Origin: Dyella_B sp035486915
GTDB taxonomy: Bacteria > Pseudomonadota > Gammaproteobacteria > Xanthomonadales > Rhodanobacteraceae
Direction of reading: 5' to 3'
DNA length: 12,355 bases
Assembly (NCBI RefSeq): GCF_035486915.1
Contig: NZ_DATHMR010000067.1
Span: 1 to 12,355, forward strand
The position numbers and the translations under genes are program-made. The first letter of the stretch is position 1, and every line of letters begins with the position of its first letter. The notes under the pieces are model-generated. The model did no database searches, was not told where the DNA came from, and was given only the letters and a program-made list of their open reading frames with translations. Shown here piece by piece: positions 6,201 through 12,355 of this stretch.

Positions 6201-7733
6201 CACGACATCTATTCCATCGAAGATCTCGCCGAACTGATTCATGACTTGAAGGAAGTGAATCCCGATGCGCTGGTGTCGGTGAAGCTCGTCTCGCACGCTG
6301 GTGTGGGTACCGTGGCTGCGGGCGTGGTGAAGGCGGGCGCGGATCTCATTACGGTGAGCGGGCACGACGGTGGCACGGGCGCCAGTCCGCTCACCTCTAT
6401 TAAATACGCCGGAACACCGTGGGAATTAGGTCTGGCCGAAACGCAGCAAACGCTGCGTCGCAACGATCTGCGCGGTCGCGTGCGCTTGCAGACCGATGGC
6501 GGTTTGAAAACCGGTCTCGATGTCATTAAGGCCGCATTGCTGGGTGCGGAGAGTTTCGGCTTCGGCACCGGCCCAATGGTGGCGCTGGGCTGCAAATATC
6601 TGCGTATCTGCCATTTGAACAATTGCGCGACCGGCGTCGCCACGCAACATCCCGTGTTGCGCAAGGATCACTTTATCGGCTTGCCCGAGATGGTGATGAA
6701 CTACTTCCGTTTTGTTGCCGAAGATGTCCGTGCGCATTTGGCGCGACTGGGCGTGCGCACATTGGGTGAAGTCGTCGGGCGCACCGATCTGTTGGAGCAG
6801 CTCGAAGGTGGAACCCCTGTGCAGCACAAACTCGATCTCTCGCCGTTGATCGATGGCACAGGCCTCAGTGTCAGCAGTGATTTCGCCTGCACGCTGCCGC
6901 GCAACCCCATGCGCGACGATGCAGCGTTGGCGTCACGTATTTCCGCAGATACCGCCGAAGCGGTGGCCGAGAAAAGTGGCGGCAGCTTTGCCTATTCGAT
7001 CCGCAATACCGACCGCGCTATCGGTGCGCGGTTGTCCGGCCACGTTGCACGCCGTCATGGCGATCACGGCATGGATGCGCAGCCGATCGAACTCAAACTC
7101 GAAGGCGCCGCCGGTCAGAGCCTGGGTGCATGGAACGCCGGTGGCGTGCACATTGAATTGATCGGCGAAGCGAATGACGGTGTCGGCAAGGGTATGGCGG
7201 GTGGCCGCATCGTGGTCCGCCCGCCTGCAGATGCGCCGTATGCGAGCCAGGACGCCGCGATCATCGGTAACACCTGTCTATACGGTGCGACAGACGGCGA
7301 GCTCTACGCTGCCGGTCGCGCAGGCGAGCGCTTCGCCGTGCGCAATTCCGGTGCGCTGGCTGTGGTCGAAGGCGCAGGCGATCACTGCTGTGAGTACATG
7401 ACCGGCGGCGTCGTCGCCGTGCTCGGCAAGGTCGGTCTCAACTTTGGAGCCGGCATGACCGGCGGCTTCGCCTACGTGCTCGATCTCGAACGCGATTTCG
7501 TCGACTGCTACAACCACGAGCTGGTCGACATTCTGCGCATCTCACCGGAGGGAATGGAAAATTACATGCAGCATCTGCGCAGACTGGTGACGCGTCACGT
7601 TGAACTCACGGGCAGCGAATGGGGTCGGCAGATCCTTCGCGACTTCCGCGGTCTGCAATACAAGTTCTGGCTGGTGAAACCCAAAGCCGCAAGCCTTGCT
7701 GTGCTGGCTGAAGAACTGCGGAGGGCTGCATGA
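3297..7733 (+). CDS. gltB: Glutamate synthase (NADPH) large subunit
   Basis: The 1478-residue alpha subunit of GOGAT. It hydrolyses glutamine and passes ammonia through an internal tunnel to 2-oxoglutarate, yielding two glutamates; electrons come from GltD. ATG 3297 is chosen over upstream in-frame starts because GAGGG precedes it, family homology begins here, and the earlier frame overlaps the predicted promoter. Cys17 in HDSCGFG is the class II glutaminase nucleophile, exposed once a short propeptide (residues 1-16) is removed. HQRFSTN and NGEINT (240-245) are glutaminase motifs. The central domain follows, then the FMN/2-oxoglutarate synthase domain (about 800-1180; GAKPGEGGQLPG, SGHDGGTGASP). 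Cys1099, Cys1105 and Cys1110 (C-x5-C-x4-C) are spaced as the known 3Fe-4S ligands. The GXGXG beta-helix lies at about 1255-1440. Full length, no frameshift. Translationally coupled to gltD. Confidence 0.98.
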   Translation: MSVEPRLYDPGFEHDSCGFGLVAQIDGRASKWVVDTAFEALAKLSHRGGVNADGVSGDGCGVLIHHPQSWLRALAVEAGIALGERFAAGLVFLDHADDDAAKVLERHIAEEGMRVAGWRDVAVNADACGPLAASARPRVRQIFVNAAADMEDAAFERALFRARRRAESALSDDLQFYVVSLSAQVIGYKAMAAPGHLRDVFEDLRHRALTADAVVFHQRFSTNTMPQWRLAQPFRLLAHNGEINTIRANRRWMQTRAEIWRSPLVDLSGIGPFVRQAGSDSESLDNALELLLAGGLDLIAAMRVLVPPAFAAREGIDEDLAAFYEYYALHSEPWDGPAGLVMCDGRYAACTLDRNGLRPARWALSDDNHLIVASEAGLWDVPSARVIAKGRLAPGEMIAVDFLTHRLLRDADIDEINRKRAPYRDWLRAGVSYLESDLIDPSLAAEPLPAEELRCYQKLYGLSREERETVLKVLAELEAEATGSMGDDTPVAAMSRQVRPLFDRFRQGFAQVTNPPIDPLREKLVMSLVTQIGPEGNVFELKPENAKQILINSPVLSQRKLRQLLAMPQYLDTPRFDLMYAPEEGLEAALRRLCREVAQTVRDGRALVFLSDRYPHRDHLPIHSLLATGAVHAHLIDEGLRCQCNIVVETATPRDPHQFACLIGFGATAIYPWLAYQSLFELGHEGHIDGDRQEIGRSYRRGIRKGLLKILSKMGISTVAGYRGAQLFEIVGLAPEVVELCFPGTPSRIGGAGFAELEHEQRLLAAEAWNQALPLRAGGLYKYVHGGEYHMYNPDVIASLQKAVRTGEVADYRVYADFVDRRPSSALRDLLGLKLAVEPIPLQEVESADTILKRFDSAGMSLGALSPEAHEALAIAMNRLGARSNSGEGGEDPARYGTERASKIKQVASGRFGVTPAYLVNAEVLQIKIAQGAKPGEGGQLPGHKVDATIARLRYAKPGIGLISPPPHHDIYSIEDLAELIHDLKEVNPDALVSVKLVSHAGVGTVAAGVVKAGADLITVSGHDGGTGASPLTSIKYAGTPWELGLAETQQTLRRNDLRGRVRLQTDGGLKTGLDVIKAALLGAESFGFGTGPMVALGCKYLRICHLNNCATGVATQHPVLRKDHFIGLPEMVMNYFRFVAEDVRAHLARLGVRTLGEVVGRTDLLEQLEGGTPVQHKLDLSPLIDGTGLSVSSDFACTLPRNPMRDDAALASRISADTAEAVAEKSGGSFAYSIRNTDRAIGARLSGHVARRHGDHGMDAQPIELKLEGAAGQSLGAWNAGGVHIELIGEANDGVGKGMAGGRIVVRPPADAPYASQDAAIIGNTCLYGATDGELYAAGRAGERFAVRNSGALAVVEGAGDHCCEYMTGGVVAVLGKVGLNFGAGMTGGFAYVLDLERDFVDCYNHELVDILRISPEGMENYMQHLRRLVTRHVELTGSEWGRQILRDFRGLQYKFWLVKPKAASLAVLAEELRRAA

Positions 7734-9166
7734 GCGCCAAGCTTTTCCAGTTCCTCGATGTGCCGCGACAGCCGCCGCGCACTGTCCCCGTGGCAGTGCG
7801 CGTGCTGGGTTACGGCGAAATCGGTGGCGACTTCGCGTCGCCACAAGCAGCCACACAGGCGGAACGTTGCATCGATTGCGGCAATCCGTATTGCGAACAT
7901 GCCTGTCCGGTTCACAACTACATTCCCAACTGGCTGAAACTCGTGCAGCAGGGCCGCATCATGGAAGCGGCAACATTGATGCATGAAACCAATCCATTGC
8001 CGGAAATCTGCGGCCGCGTGTGTCCGCAAGATCGTCTGTGCGAAGGTGCCTGCACGCTTGAGCAGACGGATTTTGGTTCGGTAACGATCGGCAGCATCGA
8101 ACGCTGGGTGACGGACGAGGCATTGCGCCAGGGCTGGCGGCCGGATTTGTCCAACGTGAAAGAGACGGGGCACCGCGTAGCGGTTATCGGCGCGGGTCCT
8201 GCCGGCCTTTCATGTGCGGATCGTTTGCGGCGCACAGGCATTGCAGTGGATGTCTATGACCGTCAGCGCGAAATCGGCGGCCTGCTGACGTTCGGCATTC
8301 CGCCTTTCAAGCTCGACAAGGGTGTTGTGCTTACCCGGCGCGAAGTGCTCGAAGGCATGGGTGTGCGCTTCCTTCTTAATAAGGAAGTGGGGCGCGACGT
8401 GGAATTTGGCGCACTGCTTGACGACTACGATGCGATTTTCATCGGTACCGGCGCTTATACGTTCGTAGATGCCCAACTGCCGGGAAGGGAATTGCGCGGC
8501 GTGCATGATGCGTTGCCGTTCCTCATCGCCAACACCGAACGTTTGCTTCGCGACGAACCTGCATCCGTGTTTGATTTTCGCGACAAGCATGTTGTCGTGC
8601 TTGGTGGCGGCGATACCGGCATGGATTGCAATCGCACGGCGATTCGTCTCGGCGCCAAATCGGTTACGTGTGTTTATCGCCGCGATGAAGCAAGCATGCC
8701 CGGCTCTGCACGCGAAGTGAGTTACAGCCGCGAAGAAGGCGTGACCTTTTTGTTCCATCGTCAGCCTGTCGCCATCCTCGATAACGGACATGGACAAGTT
8801 CGTGGTGTGCGTGTGGTGGAAACGCGTTTGGTCGACGATGGAAATGGACGTCTAAAGCCCCAGAACATTCCCGGCACGGAAACCGAAATCGTTGCAGATG
8901 TAATCATTCAATCGTTTGGTTTTCTACCAAGTCCGCCCGATTGGTTAGCTGCACACGGTGTTGCGCTGTCAGCTACGGGAAAGATTTTGACATCGCAGAG
9001 CGGCAAGCTCCCACATCAAACAAATCATCCGCGCATCTTTGCTGGCGGTGACAACGTGCGTGGTGCAGACCTTGTCGTGCGGGCCGTTTACGACGGTCGC
9101 GAAGCCGCCGGGAGCATTGCCCTGGCCCTGGCCCATGAGCCAGCAAAAAGCCTCGCCAGTCGTTAA
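7730..9166 (+). CDS. gltD: Glutamate synthase (NADPH) small subunit
   Basis: The 478-residue beta subunit, a cytoplasmic flavoprotein that takes electrons from NADPH through FAD and iron-sulfur clusters to GltB. Its ATG overlaps the gltB stop (ATGA, 7730-7733) and is preceded by GGAGGG at 7720-7725, so the two are translated together in fixed ratio. The N-terminal part carries Cys47, 50, 55 and 59 (CxxCx4CxxxC) and Cys94, 98, 104 and 108, the two cysteine groups typical of this subunit and of related dihydropyrimidine dehydrogenase-type proteins. The FAD fingerprint GAGPAG is at 154-159, the NAD(P)H-site GGGDTG at 292-297, and the second FAD motif FAGGDNVRGADL at about 438-449. The cysteine-rich N-terminus immediately after gltB makes a lone oxidoreductase such as AegA unlikely. 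Length is normal for the family and no residue looks missing. Confidence 0.98.
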   Translation: MSAKLFQFLDVPRQPPRTVPVAVRVLGYGEIGGDFASPQAATQAERCIDCGNPYCEHACPVHNYIPNWLKLVQQGRIMEAATLMHETNPLPEICGRVCPQDRLCEGACTLEQTDFGSVTIGSIERWVTDEALRQGWRPDLSNVKETGHRVAVIGAGPAGLSCADRLRRTGIAVDVYDRQREIGGLLTFGIPPFKLDKGVVLTRREVLEGMGVRFLLNKEVGRDVEFGALLDDYDAIFIGTGAYTFVDAQLPGRELRGVHDALPFLIANTERLLRDEPASVFDFRDKHVVVLGGGDTGMDCNRTAIRLGAKSVTCVYRRDEASMPGSAREVSYSREEGVTFLFHRQPVAILDNGHGQVRGVRVVETRLVDDGNGRLKPQNIPGTETEIVADVIIQSFGFLPSPPDWLAAHGVALSATGKILTSQSGKLPHQTNHPRIFAGGDNVRGADLVVRAVYDGREAAGSIALALAHEPAKSLASR

Positions 9167-9457
9167 GCGGTCATCACTTTAGCTGCTATAACTTGCGACT
9201 CGGTAATGCGCTGGTAACACTAGCGCTCTCGGCAGTCGTCTATAAAAATGTTAAAAAACATAGACATAGAGCATAAATAATCAAGAAAGACCTTACGATA
9301 CGGGTTCGTAATAAATTACGTCTTGTTAAGGACTTGTATCAAACCTTTACGGTGTGGAAGACTTCGGAGGTGTCCCCACACGCCCAGCCCCCCCATTCAA
9401 GTACCGATATCTAGCTGGGCGAATCACAATCAGTTGTACCTTGGAGGGTATTTAGAA
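9167..9457 (+). promoter_or_regulatory. AT-richer intergenic region and structured leader of the receptor gene
   Basis: This region has no gene. It opens with a weak inverted repeat, GCGCT (9208-9212) and AGCGC (9222-9226), without a T-run, which might mark the end of gltBD transcription. Bases about 9240-9320 are clearly AT-rich and probably hold the receptor promoter, though no pair of boxes stands out. Within them is a perfect 6-2-6 palindrome, CGTAAT-AA-ATTACG (9307-9320), a candidate operator. Two stem-loops follow back to back. The first is GTGTGG (9352-9357) with CCACAC (9376-9381), and inner GAC/GTC pairing at 9360-9362 and 9372-9374. The second is GCCCAGC (9382-9388) with GCTGGGC (9414-9420). 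The ribosome-binding site GGAGGG is at 9443-9448. I do not recognise a known riboswitch class. Confidence 0.45.
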
Positions 9458-12310
9458 ATGACTCGTAACAAGCTTGCGCTTTCATTGGCGGGTTTGCTGC
9501 TGGCTCCTATTGCTGGCGCGACTTTTGCACAAACCGCCCCGGCAACATCGCAGGACCAGTCCCAGCAATCCGCTCCGAACCAGGGCAACGCTAAGCAGTT
9601 GCAGACGATCACGGTGACGGGTTCTGCACTGCCGCGCGTTGACACGGAAACACCCTCCCCGGTGACCGTGATTACCGCCCAGGACATTGCACGTTCGGGC
9701 TTCACGACTGTTTCCGACGTGGTGCGTTCGATCTCCGCGGACAACAGCGGTAGCATCCCGACCTCGTTTACCACCGGCTTTGCCGTGGGTTCGTCGGGCA
9801 TTGCGCTGCGCGGCCTGACTGTGAACTCCACGCTGGTGCTGATCGACGGCAAGCGTTCGGCAAGTTACCCGCTGGTGGACGACGGTATCCGTTCGTTCGT
9901 CGACCTGAACTCCATTCCGCTCGCCAACGTCGAGCGCATCGAAGTGCTGAAAGATGGCGCTTCGTCGATCTACGGCTCCGACGCGATCGCGGGCGTGGTC
10001 AACATCATTCTGAAGTCCAGCTACCAGGGCGTGGAAGCGAGTGCCGACATCGGCAATACGCAGCATGGCGGCGGCTTCACCAAGAAGGCCACGCTGCTTG
10101 CTGGTATCGGCGATCTGGACACGGATCACTACAACGCCTACTTCAGCGCCGAGTTTGAGCAGGATCAGGCGATCCAGCTGAGCTCGCGCAGCTATCCCTT
10201 TAATAGCTCGAATGAAACCGGTATTGGCGGTCCCGATCTCCGTATCGGCAATCCGAACAACACCAATGGTTCCAAGGTGGGCTCGGTGACGCCGGCCGGC
10301 ACGACGGCAGGTGGCACGGCTACCGGTCCGTTCCAGCCGCTGGGCGCCTGCACGGGCGGTACTCAGCTCGTAAACGTTCCGGATGCGGGCAATGGCCCGG
10401 GCACCTACGGTTCGTACTGCGCGCAGAACCAGATCTCCTCGCTCCAGGCACAGCCGTATCAGGACAAGGGTGGCCTCTATGGCCGCTATACGTTCAAGTT
10501 CAATGACACGACCAAGGCTTATGCGTCGCTCAGCTACGACGAAAGCAAAGTTCTCGCTATAGGCAACTCCGCTCAGATTCAAAGCTCGGTACCGGTCAAC
10601 ACGAACAACATCGAGCTGCCGCCGACGCTGGCAAACGGTGCGCTGAACCCGAACAACCCGTTCGCAGCGGAAGGCCAATATGCGCTGATCAACTATCAGT
10701 TCGGCAACATCCCGCAGCAAACGTCCACGATCAACCACAACCTGCGCGCCGTCATCGATCTGCAGGGTGTGTGGGGCGACTGGAACTACGAGGCATCCGT
10801 GGTGGGTAACCACGCAGACCTGTCGTATCGCCAAACGGGCTTCCTCTCGTACACGGGCCTGATGAATGCGATCAATACGGGTTCGTACAACTTCATCAAT
10901 CCGTCGGCAAACAGCCAGGCTGTGATCAACGCCATCGCGCCGCCCTATGCGGTGACCGACACGTCCGACATGGACGTGTTTGACTTCAACGTCAACCGCG
11001 AACTGTTCGATCTGCCCGGCGGCACCTCCGGCTTCGCCGGTGGCGTGCAGTTCCGCCACGAAGCGCAGCTGGAACAACCGCTCAATCCGGGTGGTATCTA
11101 CCAGGGCCTGGGCGCAACGTACATTGCCGGTGACCGCAACGTCAGCGGTATCTACGGTGAATTCGACGCCCCGCTGCTCGATAGCCTTGAAGCCGACGTT
11201 TCCGGCCGCTTCGACCATTACCCCGTCTATGGCAACGACTTCTCGCCGAAGGTGGGTTTGAAGTGGAAGCCGACTGATTGGCTGGCAGTGCGTGGCACCT
11301 ATTCGAAGGGTTTCCGCGCTCCGCAGTTCGGTGAAAGCCAGGGCAGCTATAGTGCCGGCTTCGTCACCAACTCGGTGCAGGGCCTTATCGGTCCTGGCTA
11401 TGCAAGCAGTCCGTTCTACACCGCGCACGGTGGTTCGCCGTATGTGAGCGTTCCTTATTCGATCGAAACCGGCAACTCGGGTAACCCGAATCTGAAGCCG
11501 GAGAAGTCGAGCAGCTTCACCTTCGGTGTGGTGGTGCAGCCGACCAGCTGGCTGAACGCTTCGCTGGATTACTACAACATCAAGAAGACCGATGTGATCG
11601 TTCCGGGCGATGCCGGCCTCGCGTTGGCGAACTACTTCGCCAATGGCACGATTTTGCCGGGCTACACGTTCCAGTTCGATCAGCCGGATCCCGCGCATCC
11701 GGGCGCTCCGCTGCGTCCGACGTTCGTCGGCGCTGACTACGTCAACGGCCAATGGCTGAAGACGACCGGTTTGGACTTGGATCTGCAGGCGCACTTCGAG
11801 TTCAGCAACGGCATCAAGTACATCAGCGAAATGCAGGGCACCCAGATCTTCCAGTGGAAGGAGGACGTTGGCGGTCAGGTTCAAAGCTACGTAGGTACGC
11901 AAGGTCCGTACGAGTTGTCCTCGGGTGCCGGTACGCCCCGCACGCGCGCCAACTGGGCGAACACGATCGAATACGGTCCGTTCTCTCTGACCGGCACCGT
12001 GTACTTCACCAGCAAGCAGTACGAATCGGCTGAAGACGACACGGGCACCACGGCGTGTGCTGACGCTGGAGCGCTCGATGGCGGCCCGCTCGCTTCGAAC
12101 TGCACCATGGCATCGTTCACCTACGGCAACCTGGTGGCGACCTACAAGTTGAACGATCACGTCACGCTGACGGGCTCGATCGACAACGTGACGGATCGCA
12201 AGCCATCGCTGGATCCGCTGAACTATGCGGCCAACCTCTACAACCCGACCTACGACTACGCCGGCATCGTCGGCCGTATGTGGAACCTGGGTGTGAAGGT
12301 GAAGTTCTAA
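9458..12310 (+). CDS. TonB-dependent outer-membrane receptor
   Basis: A 950-residue ligand-gated outer-membrane channel, powered from the inner membrane by TonB-ExbB-ExbD (not encoded here). ATG 9458 is chosen because GGAGGG lies nine bases upstream and the protein then starts with a clean signal peptide (MTRNKLALSLAG... ending ATFAQ, about residue 25). The open frame continues upstream to a TTG at 9323, but that part lacks family character. A Gln-rich linker leads to a TonB-box-like segment, LQTITVTGS (48-56). The plug domain is at about 65-186 (VTVITAQDIARSG, LVLIDGKR, VERIEVLKDGASSIYGSDAIAGVVNIILK). The barrel follows and ends in the aromatic C-terminus VKVKF. Two cysteine pairs, C298/C321 and C867/C882, lie in stretches that look like extracellular loops and may form disulfides. 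The ligand is not predictable; siderophore, carbohydrate or peptide uptake are all possible. Distinct from the receptor tail at the left edge. Confidence 0.93.
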   Translation: MTRNKLALSLAGLLLAPIAGATFAQTAPATSQDQSQQSAPNQGNAKQLQTITVTGSALPRVDTETPSPVTVITAQDIARSGFTTVSDVVRSISADNSGSIPTSFTTGFAVGSSGIALRGLTVNSTLVLIDGKRSASYPLVDDGIRSFVDLNSIPLANVERIEVLKDGASSIYGSDAIAGVVNIILKSSYQGVEASADIGNTQHGGGFTKKATLLAGIGDLDTDHYNAYFSAEFEQDQAIQLSSRSYPFNSSNETGIGGPDLRIGNPNNTNGSKVGSVTPAGTTAGGTATGPFQPLGACTGGTQLVNVPDAGNGPGTYGSYCAQNQISSLQAQPYQDKGGLYGRYTFKFNDTTKAYASLSYDESKVLAIGNSAQIQSSVPVNTNNIELPPTLANGALNPNNPFAAEGQYALINYQFGNIPQQTSTINHNLRAVIDLQGVWGDWNYEASVVGNHADLSYRQTGFLSYTGLMNAINTGSYNFINPSANSQAVINAIAPPYAVTDTSDMDVFDFNVNRELFDLPGGTSGFAGGVQFRHEAQLEQPLNPGGIYQGLGATYIAGDRNVSGIYGEFDAPLLDSLEADVSGRFDHYPVYGNDFSPKVGLKWKPTDWLAVRGTYSKGFRAPQFGESQGSYSAGFVTNSVQGLIGPGYASSPFYTAHGGSPYVSVPYSIETGNSGNPNLKPEKSSSFTFGVVVQPTSWLNASLDYYNIKKTDVIVPGDAGLALANYFANGTILPGYTFQFDQPDPAHPGAPLRPTFVGADYVNGQWLKTTGLDLDLQAHFEFSNGIKYISEMQGTQIFQWKEDVGGQVQSYVGTQGPYELSSGAGTPRTRANWANTIEYGPFSLTGTVYFTSKQYESAEDDTGTTACADAGALDGGPLASNCTMASFTYGNLVATYKLNDHVTLTGSIDNVTDRKPSLDPLNYAANLYNPTYDYAGIVGRMWNLGVKVKF

Positions 12311-12324
12311 GCTTCCGCGATGAT

Positions 12325-12353
12325 TCGCCCGCTGTGAGCATCATGGCGGGCGA
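12325..12353 (+). terminator. Probable intrinsic terminator of the receptor gene
   Basis: TCGCCCGC (12325-12332) and GCGGGCGA (12346-12353) form a perfect GC-rich 8-bp stem with a 13-base loop, starting 15 bases after the stop codon. Any T-tract would lie past the window end, where only TA can be seen, so the class is unconfirmed. Confidence 0.55.
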
Positions 12354-12355
12354 TA

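Noticed and set aside
9323..9457. N-terminal 45-codon extension of the receptor frame from a TTG.
   Set aside because: It overlaps the stem-loop leader, would precede the signal peptide and has no family-like sequence; ATG 9458 has a strong GGAGGG.
9482..12160. An 892-codon open frame on the minus strand, antisense to the TonB-dependent receptor gene.
   Set aside because: Its codons are the reverse complements of a GC-rich, strongly biased gene. The translation is rich in Arg/Val/Ala with no domain, signal or ribosome-binding site that I recognise, while the plus-strand protein is a clear full-length receptor.

Overview
The window is about 12.4 kb of GC-rich DNA that reads as an ordinary chromosomal segment of a Gram-negative gammaproteobacterium. 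The TonB-dependent receptors, EnvC, the CtpA-type protease and the style of the intergenic repeats suggest Xanthomonadales, perhaps Rhodanobacteraceae (Dyella/Luteibacter/Rhodanobacter-like). This placement is an inference from how the proteins look, not a search result.

Layout: (1) bases 1-89 hold the last 28 codons of a plus-strand gene, most likely a TonB-dependent outer-membrane receptor. (2) Bases 90-309 are intergenic and carry a compound palindromic repeat of nested hairpins. (3) On the minus strand, an EnvC-like murein hydrolase activator (1819-3024) is followed by a CtpA/Prc-family S41 protease (310-1677), in the order envC then ctpA as in many proteobacteria. (4) A 272-base divergent intergenic region (3025-3296) carries a plausible gltB promoter. 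A perfect 7-3-7 palindrome lies between its -35 and -10, and a 10-bp terminator-like hairpin lies in the leader. (5) gltB (3297-7733) and gltD (7730-9166) overlap by four bases and encode the two subunits of NADPH-dependent glutamate synthase. (6) A more AT-rich 291-base intergenic region leads into a large TonB-dependent receptor (9458-12310). A probable hairpin terminator follows it at the window edge.

How the genes work together: GltB and GltD together convert glutamine plus 2-oxoglutarate to two glutamates, the GOGAT half of ammonium assimilation. EnvC and CtpA both belong to envelope and peptidoglycan upkeep. The two receptors take up unidentified ligands across the outer membrane. Nothing links these three themes functionally beyond proximity.

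I found no mobile element, CRISPR array, tRNA, rRNA, defence system or biosynthetic cluster, and no protein-coding system that looks new. The parts most worth a second look are non-coding: the gltB promoter palindrome and leader hairpin, the structured leader of the receptor gene, and the compound repeat near the left edge. On the protein side, the EnvC homologue has an unusually short degenerate LytM domain.
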